Assembly: GCF_900141745.1 (NCBI RefSeq)
Contig: NZ_FSRM01000001.1
Location: forward strand, 4,216,001-4,280,000
Direction of reading: 5' to 3'
From: Paraburkholderia phenazinium
Lineage (GTDB): Bacteria > Pseudomonadota > Gammaproteobacteria > Burkholderiales > Burkholderiaceae
Length of the DNA stretch: 64,000 bases
Shown: one piece after another, positions 1-8,717 of the stretch
Numbering within the stretch: position 1 is the stretch's first letter
How the letters are laid out: every line of letters begins with the position of its first letter
Translations under genes and position numbers: made by a program
Notes under the pieces: model-generated
Database searches by the model: none
Told to the model about the DNA's origin: nothing
What the model saw: only the letters and a program-made list of their open reading frames with translations

Positions 1-690
1 ATGAGCCAGCTTGGCCGAAGCAGCCTCGGGCGACGCCAGAAACGACAGCAGCGCCTGAGCTGCTTCGCGCTGCTCGGACACCGCGCAGATAGCGGCCGAG
101 AATACCGTGATGATCTGGATTTCAGCCGGCAGCGCGCCAATGACATCGATGCCTGGCACATGCATCATCTCGCTCCATTGCTGAAACCCCAGCTCGACCT
201 GGCCTCGTGCGACAAGCGTGCCGACTGGTACGCCAGTCGGCGCCTGCACCATACGCGGCGCGATGGTCTCAACAATGCCCCAGCGCTCGAACAGACGAAC
301 CAGTTTCTTGCCGCTGGGTCCTGTCGAATAGCCGATGCTGCGCGCGGCGAGAATGGCTTCGCGAGTCGCAGTTTCAGTGCTGATATCGGGTCGCGGCGCG
401 CCTGCGGCCACCGCTACCGCGACGCCCGAACGCGCAAGGTCGACCCGGCTGCCCGGCACAACGCGGCCCGCCTCTGCCAGCCGCTCGATCACATCAGCCG
501 CCAGCACTACAATGTCAAACGGTTCGGCATCCTGAACGAGACGGGCCGCAACAACGCCGCCCTTCGATTCAATCAGCACCCTCCGTCCGGAACGCCGCTC
601 ATAGGCGGCGCTCAATTCGGCCAGCACATCACGGGTGGCCATTGAAGAGACACCCGTGATCGCCTGATTCATGGTTTCGATTTCGTGCAT
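1..690 (-). CDS. ModA-like periplasmic-type substrate-binding protein, lacking a signal peptide (3' end outside window)
   Basis: The frame is open from an ATG at 690 to the left edge, so the C-terminus is missing. The translation reads like the extracellular solute-binding family of ModA: a start near 'TRDVLAELSAAYERRSG', then a segment 'ESKGGVVAARLVQ' and 'FDIVVLAADVIERLAEAG', the usual ligand-pocket layout. Family members normally begin with a secretion signal, but here the first family strand starts within about ten residues of the N-terminus and no hydrophobic leader is visible. An ATG at 672 is an alternative; 690 is preferred because GAGG lies just upstream and the gap to the ligK stop is only 20 bp. 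It is the last visible gene of the gallate operon. A cytoplasmic ligand-sensing role is possible but inferred; a wrongly placed start cannot be excluded. Confidence 0.75.
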   Translation of the reverse strand, partial: MHEIETMNQAITGVSSMATRDVLAELSAAYERRSGRRVLIESKGGVVAARLVQDAEPFDIVVLAADVIERLAEAGRVVPGSRVDLARSGVAVAVAAGAPRPDISTETATREAILAARSIGYSTGPSGKKLVRLFERWGIVETIAPRMVQAPTGVPVGTLVARGQVELGFQQWSEMMHVPGIDVIGALPAEIQIITVFSAAICAVSEQREAAQALLSFLASPEAASAKLAH

Positions 691-710
691 GGCCTCGATT
701 GCCGTCCTGT

Positions 711-1394
711 TCAATCGATATATCGCAAACCTGCCTTCTGCAGCGGTTCGCGCATGTTATACATGTCCAGACCCAACACGCCGGAGGCAAGCTTGGCTCG
801 TTTCTCGCCTTCGAAAGCTTCACGCGCAGCCGCTTTTTCCAGGACCTTGGCCGCTGAGGCAGCAGGCACCACGACGATGCCGTCCTCGTCCGCCACTACG
901 GCATCGCCGGGATTCACCAGTGCGCCTGCGCATACCACCGGCACGTTCACGGAGCCCAGCGTCGCCTTGACTGTACCCTTGGCAGAGATCGCTTTGCTCC
1001 ACACTGGAAACTTCATCTCGGTGAGCACGCTCACGTCGCGCACACCTGCATCGATAATCAGTCCAACGGCGCCGCGAGCTTTAAAGCTGGTCGCCAGCAG
1101 ATCGCCGAAATAGCCGTCGGTGCAATCCGCCGTGACACCCGCAACGACGATGTCGCCCGGCTGGATCTGCTCCGCCGCCACATGGAGCATCCAGTTGTCG
1201 CCCGGCTGCAGCAGCACCGTCACGGCCGCGCCGCCTACGCTTGCGCCGCTATAGATCGGCCGCATGTACGGTTTCATCAGGCCGGTGCGGCCCATCGCCT
1301 CGTGCACGGTTGCAGAGCCGAGCGCGCCCAGCCTGGCCGCCACGTCACGATCTGCGCGTTGAATGTTGCGATATACGACTCCCAGTTCATACAT
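711..1394 (-). CDS. ligK: 4-carboxy-4-hydroxy-2-oxoadipate aldolase / oxaloacetate decarboxylase
   Basis: This 227-residue protein belongs to the RraA-like class II aldolase family. It would split 4-carboxy-4-hydroxy-2-oxoadipate into pyruvate and oxaloacetate, the last step of gallate and protocatechuate 4,5-cleavage, and can decarboxylate oxaloacetate. Family marks seen are the N-terminal '[13 protein letters not shown]', 'QPGDIVVAG', the pyruvate/metal-binding segment '[11 protein letters not shown]' and '[17 protein letters not shown]'. Length matches LigK/GalC enzymes. It starts 17 bp after ligJ and is followed by the binding-protein gene, so it is probably co-transcribed with galA, the MFS gene and ligJ. 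Confidence 0.93.
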   Translation of the reverse strand: MYELGVVYRNIQRADRDVAARLGALGSATVHEAMGRTGLMKPYMRPIYSGASVGGAAVTVLLQPGDNWMLHVAAEQIQPGDIVVAGVTADCTDGYFGDLLATSFKARGAVGLIIDAGVRDVSVLTEMKFPVWSKAISAKGTVKATLGSVNVPVVCAGALVNPGDAVVADEDGIVVVPAASAAKVLEKAAAREAFEGEKRAKLASGVLGLDMYNMREPLQKAGLRYID

Positions 1395-1411
1395 GACCGA
1401 TCTTCCTTCCT

Positions 1412-2437
1412 TTAACGTTCTCGGGATTTCAATGCTGCATCGAGGCGCGGATAGACACGGCGCGCGTTACCCTCGTAGATCTTGTAGCGGTCGTCCGCAT
1501 TCATGTGCGCGGCTTCGACATAACGCTTCGTATCATCGAAATAGTGGCCTGTTTCCGGGTCGATTCCGCGCACAGCGCCGATCATCTCGCTCGCAAACAG
1601 AATGTTCTCCACCGGGATCACGCGCGTCAGCAGGTCGATGCCAGGCTGGTGATAGACGCAGGTATCGAAGAACACGTTGTTGAGCAGATGATCCTTGAGC
1701 AATGGCTTCTTCAGTTCCTGCGCCAGTCCGCGAAAACGGCCCCAGTGGTAAGGCACAGCACCGCCGCCGTGCGGAATCACAAAGCGCAGCGTGGGGAAAT
1801 CGCGGAACAGATCCGATGTGAGGCACTGCATGAAGGCAGTGGTGTCCGCGTTCAGGTAGTGCGCGCCGGTGGTGTGAAAACACGCGTTGCAGCTCGTGCT
1901 CACGTGGATCATCGCGGGGATGTCGTACTCCACCATCTTCTCGTAAATCGGATACCACGAGCGGTCAGACAGCGGCGGACTGGTCCAGTGACCACCGGAC
2001 GGATCCGGATTCAGATTGATCGCAACGTTGCCGTATTGCTCCACGCACTTGACGAGTTCGGGGACGCAGGTGGCGATGTCGACACCCGGGCTTTGCGGCA
2101 ACATGGCCGCGGGAATGAAATGATCGGGAAATAGCTGGCTCACGCGATAGCACAGCTCATTGCAGATCGCCGCCCAGGTGCTGGAAACTTCAAAGTCGCC
2201 GATGTGATGCGCCATGAAGCTTGCACGAGGACTGAAGATCGTCAGATCGAGACCGCGCTCGCGCATCAGCCGCAACTGGTTGCTCTCGATCGATTCGCGC
2301 AGTTCGTCATCGCTGATCTGCAACTCGGCGACCTTCGGCCGCTCTGCGGGATTGTTGATGCCCGCAATCTGACGGTTGCGCCATGCCTCCAGCGCCTTCG
2401 GAGCGGTGGTGTAATGGCCGTGAATATCAATGATCAT
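1412..2437 (-). CDS. ligJ: 4-oxalomesaconate hydratase (amidohydrolase superfamily)
   Basis: The 341-residue product adds water to 4-oxalomesaconate to give 4-carboxy-4-hydroxy-2-oxoadipate in the cytoplasm. It starts with the amidohydrolase metal motif '[11 protein letters not shown]' (HxH at residues 6-8). Further metal-site candidates are the His in '[10 protein letters not shown]' and the '[16 protein letters not shown]' segment, with '[16 protein letters not shown]' near the C-terminus. Length and these segments match LigJ of the Sphingobium lignin pathway. It sits 66 bp after the MFS carrier and 17 bp before ligK. In the gallate route the ring-cleavage product enters directly at this enzyme. 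Confidence 0.93.
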   Translation of the reverse strand: MIIDIHGHYTTAPKALEAWRNRQIAGINNPAERPKVAELQISDDELRESIESNQLRLMRERGLDLTIFSPRASFMAHHIGDFEVSSTWAAICNELCYRVSQLFPDHFIPAAMLPQSPGVDIATCVPELVKCVEQYGNVAINLNPDPSGGHWTSPPLSDRSWYPIYEKMVEYDIPAMIHVSTSCNACFHTTGAHYLNADTTAFMQCLTSDLFRDFPTLRFVIPHGGGAVPYHWGRFRGLAQELKKPLLKDHLLNNVFFDTCVYHQPGIDLLTRVIPVENILFASEMIGAVRGIDPETGHYFDDTKRYVEAAHMNADDRYKIYEGNARRVYPRLDAALKSRER

Positions 2438-2503
2438 CGTTGTTTCCAGATAACTGAAGCAGGTTTCAGCGCGCGACGCTGGCTGGCGAGCGCGCCGAAT
2501 TGT

Positions 2504-3853
2504 TTAATGCGCCGCGGTCGGCTGCGGCACCGCCTCGCTGGCGTTGGTACGCTGGGCCAGCAAGATGGCGATAGCGGCCAATGCGGCGGGCACAGCCAGC
2601 ATCGCGAGAATGGCGCCGAACTGCCAGCCGAGCCCGAGCAATGCACCGCCGATCGCAGAGCCGAATATGCTGCCGAAGCGGCCCACGCCAAGCATCCAGC
2701 TCACACCGGTTGCACGCGCAACCGTCGGATACCGGCTCGGCGCAAAGGCATTCAAGCCCGTCTGCGCACCGCTCATGCAGAAGCCAGCGAGGAACACCAG
2801 CAACGTGAGCGACGAGGACATGGCGCCGATCCAGCCCAACGCGAGCACGCACAGACCGCCGCCCACGTAGGCCGCACTGATCACAGGCGCAGGCCGGACC
2901 TTGTCCATCACCCAACCGACCAGAATCGCGCCAATGGTGCCGCCGATCTGGAACATGGCCGTCACGTTGGCAGCCGTGCTGACCGTCAATCCAGCGTCCT
3001 TCATCAACGTAGGCAGCCAGCCGGTCAACAGGTAGATGACGAGCAGGCCCATGAAGTATGTGACCCATAGCGCCACGGTCGTGACGCCGTAGCCATGCGC
3101 GAACAGCACGCCGATCGGCTTGCGCGTGGGCAACGGCGGTTCGTTCGAGACGAAGACCTCGTCACCGGAAAAGCGTGCGCCGGTTACTCGGCCCAGGATA
3201 GCGCCAATCCGCGCGGATGCGACGCCGCGCACTGCCAGCAGACGAGCCGACTCAGGCAGCAACCAGACCTGCAACGGAATCAGCGCCAACGGCAGCACGC
3301 CACCGAAGATCAACACGGCGCGCCAACCATGAGCGGGGATCAGCCAGCCGGCAGCAAAGCCGATCAGCGCTGAGCCCAGGTTGAAGCCGGTAAACATGAT
3401 CGTGATCAGCAGCGCACGTTTGCGCTGCGGTGCGTACTCCGACAGCAAGGTCGTCGTGTTCGGCATCGCGGCGCCAAGGCCAATGCCCGTCAGCAATCGC
3501 AGCAATGCCATGGTCGCGGGCGACTGGGTAAAAGCCGTCGCGATCGTGAAAATGCCAAACAGGAAAATCGACGTAATCAACACCCACTTGCGGCCAATGC
3601 GGTCCGAAGCGGGGCCGGCTGTCAGCGCACCGATCACGAGACCAATCGGCGCCGCGCTCATCACCAGACCGAATGCGGGTCGTGAAATGCCCCAGTCGTG
3701 AATGATCGAAGGTGCGATAAATCCCATGATGGCGACATCCATGCCGTCTGCCGTGACCACGAGAAAACACAGCACCACCAGTAGCCACTGATACGCCGAG
3801 ATCGCCCGGTCATCAATAAAGGCCTTGATATCAATCGTTTTACCGCTTGCCAT
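2504..3853 (-). CDS. MFS aromatic-acid:H+ symporter, probable gallate/protocatechuate importer
   Basis: This 449-residue inner-membrane carrier has about twelve hydrophobic spans. The first carries DGMD (in 'TADGMDVAIMGFIAP'), the DGxD signature of the aromatic acid:H+ symporter family (PcaK, GalT). The loop 2-3 motif appears as 'GPASDRIGRKWVL'. A clear ribosome site (AGGAGAAAG) lies just before the ATG at 3853. It is enclosed in the gallate catabolic operon between the dioxygenase and ligJ, so uptake of gallate or a close relative is the likely job; the exact substrate is inferred from context. Confidence 0.88.
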   Translation of the reverse strand: MASGKTIDIKAFIDDRAISAYQWLLVVLCFLVVTADGMDVAIMGFIAPSIIHDWGISRPAFGLVMSAAPIGLVIGALTAGPASDRIGRKWVLITSIFLFGIFTIATAFTQSPATMALLRLLTGIGLGAAMPNTTTLLSEYAPQRKRALLITIMFTGFNLGSALIGFAAGWLIPAHGWRAVLIFGGVLPLALIPLQVWLLPESARLLAVRGVASARIGAILGRVTGARFSGDEVFVSNEPPLPTRKPIGVLFAHGYGVTTVALWVTYFMGLLVIYLLTGWLPTLMKDAGLTVSTAANVTAMFQIGGTIGAILVGWVMDKVRPAPVISAAYVGGGLCVLALGWIGAMSSSLTLLVFLAGFCMSGAQTGLNAFAPSRYPTVARATGVSWMLGVGRFGSIFGSAIGGALLGLGWQFGAILAMLAVPAALAAIAILLAQRTNASEAVPQPTAAH

Positions 3854-3935
3854 CTGCTTTCTCCTGTCTCCTTGCCTGCGCTTCGGGCGTGACCGCCATG
3901 GTCCGCCTGCCCCATGCAGTGGTTATTTAGAGTCG

Positions 3936-3966
3936 CGTGGGGTCATCATGCGAAAGACGCCCCACG
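3936..3966. repeat. Inverted repeat between galA and the MFS gene
   Basis: CGTGGGG and CCCCACG form 7-bp arms around a 17-bp loop just downstream of the galA stop codon. No T run follows on the minus strand, so it is not a standard intrinsic terminator. It could stabilise the upstream message end or attenuate transcription within the operon. Confidence 0.4.
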
Positions 3967-3976
3967 AACGGTCCGC

Positions 3977-5281
3977 TTACTCGCCCTTCTTTTTCCCCGT
4001 ACTATCCCAATCCAGTTTTCCTGCAGTTTTTCCTGCTACCGAATACAAAGCGCCCGGCGCGTTGCGGGTGCGCTGAAACTCTTCCAGCGTTTCGCCGCGC
4101 ATGGCGGCATAGATGTGAAGGTTCGACACTCCCGTGACAGCGCCGAGTTTTTCGAGCATGAAAAAGATGACGCCGTAGTGCAGCAGACCGCGCCAGTCAC
4201 GGCGACGGATCAGGTCCCGTTCTTCCTCGCTCAGGCTGGCCGCCTCGAAGCTCGCTTCGGGATCGCGCAGGAACGCTTCGCGCTGGGCAGGCTCCACCAT
4301 GCGATGCAGGTATTCGTTGATGCGGTAAGCGCGCACCGCGGTTTCGATACTGAACGGGTACGTGCCCTCGAGTTTCTCGATGCCGGCGAGTTGAACCGAC
4401 ATGCGCTGACGATGACGTTCCACCACCGCAGGATTCGTTTCGCCATCCTCACCTTCGTAGATTGCCGTGGCGATGCCTGCCATCGAGGGCAGATAGTAGC
4501 TACGGTGCTTGCAGGTGACATTGGCCGGCAGCGCGCCGCGCATGGTGAGCCACATGACTACTTCCGCGCCCTCGAAGCCACCCAGTTCGGCGTATTCGGC
4601 CAGCGTCATGTCGGCCAGTTGCTCCGGATCGTGCTCGAATAGGTCGAGGAAACGCTGGTCCCATTCCGTGTTGTTGAATCCGGCGCGCTCGCCGTGCACC
4701 TGGTGCGACAGGCCGCCGGTGGCGAGGATCGCGACCTTGATATCCTCAGGATAACTTTCGATGGCGCGCCTCAGCGCTTGCCCGAGCTTGTAGAAGCGCC
4801 GCGCACTGGGCACCGGCAATTGCAGCACGCCCATCTGCAGCGGCACCAGTTTCACCGGCCATTCAGGCTTGTGCGGGCACAACATGGACAAAGGCGAGAA
4901 GCAACCGTGATCGAGCGCCCTGTTCTGGAAGAACGACATGTCGAACTCATCGGTCACCAGAGAATTGCCGATGTGCGCGGCCAACCCGGGGTGCCCTTTT
5001 ATCGACGGCAGATCGCGTGCGCCGCCCCCTTCGTCCGCCACCTGCCATTCCGAACCGACGCCTAGCGTGAAGGCCGAATAGTGATCGAAGAAAAACGAGG
5101 TGACGTGATCGTTGTAAATGGTCAGGATCACGTCGGGTTTCTTTTCCGCCAGCCAGGCGGCCAGCGGCGCGAAGTTTTCGAAGATCGGCGCCCAGACGGG
5201 GTCGTCACGCTTGTTCTTGTCGAACGCAAAGCCGATCGTAGGTGTGTGCGAGGCGGCGATGCCGCCAATAATCCGTGCCAT
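3977..5281 (-). CDS. galA: Gallate dioxygenase, fused LigB/LigA type
   Basis: The product opens the ring of gallate by extradiol cleavage to 4-oxalomesaconate. It is a 434-residue fusion: an N-terminal LigB-type catalytic domain (about 1-285) and a C-terminal LigA-like domain (about 320-420, 'RDWRGLLHYGVIFFMLEKLGAV'). The Fe(II) ligands of the family are visible at His12 ('AASHTPTIG'), His59 ('IYNDHV') and Glu240 ('GFEGAEVV'), with active-site histidines at 125 and 193. The fused length and residue spacing match DesB/GalA rather than two-subunit protocatechuate 4,5-dioxygenase. The start at 5281 has a good ribosome site (GGAGAAG); upstream in-frame starts lack one. It is the first gene of the operon, and with LigJ and LigK it gives a full route to central metabolites. 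Confidence 0.92.
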   Translation of the reverse strand: MARIIGGIAASHTPTIGFAFDKNKRDDPVWAPIFENFAPLAAWLAEKKPDVILTIYNDHVTSFFFDHYSAFTLGVGSEWQVADEGGGARDLPSIKGHPGLAAHIGNSLVTDEFDMSFFQNRALDHGCFSPLSMLCPHKPEWPVKLVPLQMGVLQLPVPSARRFYKLGQALRRAIESYPEDIKVAILATGGLSHQVHGERAGFNNTEWDQRFLDLFEHDPEQLADMTLAEYAELGGFEGAEVVMWLTMRGALPANVTCKHRSYYLPSMAGIATAIYEGEDGETNPAVVERHRQRMSVQLAGIEKLEGTYPFSIETAVRAYRINEYLHRMVEPAQREAFLRDPEASFEAASLSEEERDLIRRRDWRGLLHYGVIFFMLEKLGAVTGVSNLHIYAAMRGETLEEFQRTRNAPGALYSVAGKTAGKLDWDSTGKKKGE

Positions 5282-5882
5282 GCCAGTACTTCTCCAGAGA
5301 GTCGCGTCCGTCCGCTCGTTTCTGCGTAATGGCTGTGTAATCCCTGCACATTGCGGACGCATAGGACGGCCGCCGGAACGGCGCCGCCTGTCAGGACGAA
5401 AGGTAGCCCTGGGAGGGGAACATCAAAAGGGGGGGTTAACCGCATACATTGACGAAAACGTGCGGAGATTCGGTGTTGCGAAGCGTGTCTTACAGCAAAG
5501 AGTGTCTCTCCAGAGGCCCGTCCAACAAGGGATTGGCGGGACCGGTCAAATATCGAAGGAAATGTCAGCGGCGATTCACGGCAAAACAGGCCGATAAACA
5601 GATTAGATGCGGTGAGAATGAAGTCGCAACAGGTCCCGGCAAGGAAGACCCGCTTCCGCCAACAAGGTGCGCGATCGCGGGCCCCTGTGCCGAAATGCGC
5701 ATCTTAAGCGCCCGTTGTATTCAAGACGCGACAATTTCGTCTGCCTAAACTCAAACCACCCATCGTGGTCAATTTGAGGAGTGGTACTCGCGCGTCACCC
5801 GCTGTCGCGACCATTTTTCACGCCCGGAACATCAGGCTGGCCGAACCATCGCCCATCTGCGATCTTCTTCTGGAGGCAAGCT
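5282..5882. promoter_or_regulatory. Divergent control region between galA and the MFS/amidohydrolase unit
   Basis: About 600 bp separate two divergent units and contain no convincing gene. The region must hold the promoters for galA (leftward) and for the MFS gene at 5883 (rightward). No strong -10/-35 pair or LysR box could be identified with confidence, and no regulator gene adjoins it. Confidence 0.45.
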
Positions 5883-7280
5883 ATGTCGACGATTCCCGCC
5901 CGTATCGAGCGGATGCCGTATTCGAGCTTCCACCGCCGGTTGCTGTTCATGGGCGGCCTAGGGTATGTCTTCGATGCCATGGACGCCGCCGTACTGGCCT
6001 TCCTGCTGCCCGTGCTGCGAGTCCAGTGGCACCTGACGAGCGTGCAGACCGGCGTACTTGGCAGTGGCACGTTTATCGGCTATTTCGTGGGCGCGTCGGT
6101 GGCGGGCATCCTCGGCGACCTGATCGGCCGCCGCAAGGTCATGATGTGGTCGCTCGCCATCTATTGCGCGGCCTCCGTGGCAAGTGCCGTCGCCAACGAC
6201 TGGCCCTTTTTCATCGTGACACGAATTATCGCGGGAATCGGCACCGGCGCGGAGAGTGCCATCGTGGCACCGTTCCTGTCAGAGTTCGTGGCCCGGAAAT
6301 ATCGGGGCAGTTTCACCGGGAGTCTCGCCTCGTTCTTTTCGTTCGGCTTCGTTGCGGCCGCCCTGCTCGGCTATTTCGTGATCCCGCTCGGTCCGGACGC
6401 GTGGCGTGCGGTGATGATTCTCACCGCGTTGCCCATCGTGATGCTGCTGTGGTGGCGCAAGGCGTTGCCCGAATCGCCTCGCTGGCTCGACAGCCGGGGC
6501 CGCACCGCGGAGGCGGAGGTGATCGTCGCCGGGATCGAGGCGGAATTGCGGGCGGCAGGGGTCGAGCTCGCGCCGCTGGAATCGGTGGACGTGCCCGCCG
6601 CGCTGGTCACAGCAAACGGCAAGACCGTACTCGGGAATCTGAAGACGTTGTGGTCCGCCAGGCTCGCACGCACCACCGCAATGGCCTGGCTGATGTGGCT
6701 TTCCATCACGTTCAGCTATTACGCATTCTTCACGTGGATTCCCGGGCTGCTGGTGCAAAGCGGCATGACCATTACGCGCAGCTTCTCCTATTCGCTCGCC
6801 ATGTATCTCGCGCAGATCCCAGGCTACTTTTCCGGCGCGTGGCTCAACGAGAAAATCGGCCGGCAAGCGACGATCGCCTCGTACATGGTGCTTGGCGGTA
6901 TGGCCGCACTCGGCATGGCGCTGACCCACACCAACAGCGGCATCATGGTCTCTGGCATCTTCCTGTCGTTCTTCATGAACGGCACGTACGCCGGCGTCTA
7001 CGCCTACACGCCTGAAGTCTTCCCCACCGACGTTCGCACAACCGGCATGGGCGTGTCTTCCGCTATCGGTCGGCTGGGCGCGATCGCGGCGCCAATCCTG
7101 GTCGGATATCTCTACCCCGTGTTCGGGTTCGCCGGCGTGTTCGGTACAACCACACTGGTGCTGCTGATCGGCGCCGTGGCCGTTGTGTTGATGGGTGTGC
7201 CCACGCGGGGCAGGTCGCTGGAAGACATTGCCGCGAGCACCGGCAACGATCGTCTCGAACTGGTTGAGTCGAGGCAATGA
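5883..7280 (+). CDS. MFS transporter, metabolite:H+ symporter type
   Basis: This 465-residue carrier has twelve predicted spans and the major facilitator loop motif 'GILGDLIGRRKVMM'. The start at 5883 is chosen because TGGAGG precedes it and the hydrophobic domain begins soon after. The sequence resembles sugar/organic-acid MFS carriers ('ALPESPRWL' after span 6, 'PEVFPTDVRTTGMG' before the last spans) rather than the DGxD aromatic-acid carriers. It lies 58 bp upstream of the amidohydrolase and is likely co-transcribed, suggesting import of that enzyme's substrate. The substrate is unknown. Confidence 0.85.
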   Translation: MSTIPARIERMPYSSFHRRLLFMGGLGYVFDAMDAAVLAFLLPVLRVQWHLTSVQTGVLGSGTFIGYFVGASVAGILGDLIGRRKVMMWSLAIYCAASVASAVANDWPFFIVTRIIAGIGTGAESAIVAPFLSEFVARKYRGSFTGSLASFFSFGFVAAALLGYFVIPLGPDAWRAVMILTALPIVMLLWWRKALPESPRWLDSRGRTAEAEVIVAGIEAELRAAGVELAPLESVDVPAALVTANGKTVLGNLKTLWSARLARTTAMAWLMWLSITFSYYAFFTWIPGLLVQSGMTITRSFSYSLAMYLAQIPGYFSGAWLNEKIGRQATIASYMVLGGMAALGMALTHTNSGIMVSGIFLSFFMNGTYAGVYAYTPEVFPTDVRTTGMGVSSAIGRLGAIAAPILVGYLYPVFGFAGVFGTTTLVLLIGAVAVVLMGVPTRGRSLEDIAASTGNDRLELVESRQ

Positions 7281-7338
7281 CGCACACGATGACCCATCGC
7301 TGACGCGAACCCGATGACATCCTGGAGGAGGACCCTGC

Positions 7339-8583
7339 ATGACTAGCATCCTGTTTAAAAACGGCGCTTTGCTCGATCCGCTGGAGGCAGAATTGCGGCC
7401 CGGCTACGAAGTGCTCGTCGAAGGCGATACCGTCCGCGAAGTGTCTGACCGGCCGATATCGTCGGCGGGCGCCCACGTCGTCGATCTCAACGGCAAGACC
7501 ATCATGCCGGGGCTGATCGATTTGCATGCTCACATGATCGCGACGCAATTCGACCTGCCGGGTCAGGTGCGAATGCCCAACGTGTTCGTCACTCTCAAGG
7601 CTTTGCCGATCATGCAAGGCATCTTGCGGCGCGGCTTCACGACCGTGCGCGACGCTGGCGGCTCCGGCCTCGCGCTCAAGCAATCAGTCGAGATGGGACT
7701 CGCCCAAGGGCCGCGCCTGTTCATCGCCGGCCGGGCGCTGAGCCAGACGGGCGGTCACGGCGACACGCGCGGGCGCGCCGACTTCATCGTCCCGGACGCT
7801 CCGTGCAATTGTTGCGTCCGGGTCGGCGCTTTGAGCCGGGTGGTCGACGGCGTGGACGAGCTTCGCAAGGCGGTACGCGAAGAACTACAGATGGGCGCAG
7901 ACCAGATCAAGATCATGGCATCGGGAGGCGTTGCATCGCCGACCGATCCAATCGGGGCGTTCGGCTACTCAGAGGACGAAATCCGCGCGGTCGTCGCGGA
8001 GGCGCAGGGTCGCGGCACCTACGTGATGGCGCACGCCTATACCGCCGCGTCGATGCAGCGCGCGGTGCGCTGCGGCGTACGCACGATCGAGCATGGCAAT
8101 CTGATCGATGAGCCGACCGCCAGACTGATGGCCGAGCACGGCGCTTTCGTAGTGCCCACCCTCGTCGCTTATGAAGCGCTACACAGCGAGGGCGTGAAAT
8201 ACGGTTTGCCTGCCGAGAGCGCAGCCAAGATCGAAACCGTGCGCGTGGCGGGTCTGCAGTCGCTGGAGATCTTTAAACGCGCCGGGATGAAGATGGGCTT
8301 TGGATCCGACCTGCTCGGTCCGTCACACCGCCTCCAAAGCGACGAATTCACGATTCGCGCGCAAGTCCTGACGCCGGCCGAAATCATCAGCAGCGCAACG
8401 ACGATAGGCGCCGAAGTGCTCGGCATGACGGGCAAACTCGGACGCCTGGCGGCGGGAGCGTTTGCCGATCTGCTCATCGTCGACGGGAATCCGCTCAAAG
8501 ACCTGAACTGCCTGACTGGGCAAGGCGAGCACATTCATGTGGTCATGAAAGGCGGCAAAGTGGAGTTTGGCACCCTGCACTGA
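7339..8583 (+). CDS. Metal-dependent amidohydrolase (imidazolonepropionase/Xaa-Pro dipeptidase-like)
   Basis: The 414-residue enzyme shows the full binuclear amidohydrolase pattern: 'GLIDLHAHM' (HxH), a candidate bridging Lys in 'DQIKIMASGGV', His in 'YVMAHAYTA', His in 'RTIEHGNLI' and Asp in 'GFGSDLLGP'. The C-terminal 'GRLAAGAFADLLIVDGNPL' is the usual closing beta-sandwich. A strong GGAGGAGG site precedes the ATG. It hydrolyses a cyclic amide, peptide-like or carbamoyl compound that cannot be named from sequence. Placement behind an MFS gene suggests an import-and-hydrolyse unit divergent from gallate catabolism. Confidence 0.85.
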   Translation: MTSILFKNGALLDPLEAELRPGYEVLVEGDTVREVSDRPISSAGAHVVDLNGKTIMPGLIDLHAHMIATQFDLPGQVRMPNVFVTLKALPIMQGILRRGFTTVRDAGGSGLALKQSVEMGLAQGPRLFIAGRALSQTGGHGDTRGRADFIVPDAPCNCCVRVGALSRVVDGVDELRKAVREELQMGADQIKIMASGGVASPTDPIGAFGYSEDEIRAVVAEAQGRGTYVMAHAYTAASMQRAVRCGVRTIEHGNLIDEPTARLMAEHGAFVVPTLVAYEALHSEGVKYGLPAESAAKIETVRVAGLQSLEIFKRAGMKMGFGSDLLGPSHRLQSDEFTIRAQVLTPAEIISSATTIGAEVLGMTGKLGRLAAGAFADLLIVDGNPLKDLNCLTGQGEHIHVVMKGGKVEFGTLH

Positions 8584-8605
8584 CTGGCGCGCCGGAGGCA
8601 CAAAT

Positions 8606-8638
8606 AAAAAATGGCGCCATGCTCAAAAGCATCGCGCC
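8606..8638 (-). terminator. Second (distal) intrinsic terminator for the porin
   Basis: Read on the minus strand, arms GGCGC/GCGCC and ATGCT/AGCAT stack with one mismatch around a 4-nt loop and are followed by ATTTTTTA. The T run lies only on the minus-strand side, so it stops leftward transcription from the porin before it enters the amidohydrolase gene. Confidence 0.7.
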
Positions 8639-8663
8639 GAGACGCGCCTCTCGTGGCAGCGTG

Positions 8664-8704
8664 AAAAAACCCGGCAGTCCGGCGCCAGTGCCAGCGCCGC
8701 TGCC
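8664..8704 (-). terminator. First (proximal) intrinsic terminator of the porin gene
   Basis: On the minus strand GGCAG/CTGCC and CGGCGC/GCGCCG form a two-part stem with an 8-nt loop and a 2-nt bulge, followed by a run of six T. It starts about 14 bp after the porin stop codon and is a strong factor-independent terminator. Confidence 0.8.
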
Positions 8705-8717
8705 AGTTTCCGTTACG

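Noticed and set aside
1..645. Long plus-strand open frame at the left edge
   Set aside because: It is the exact antisense of the ModA-like gene in the same triplets; its translation is Arg/His-rich with no family resemblance, as expected for a high-GC shadow.
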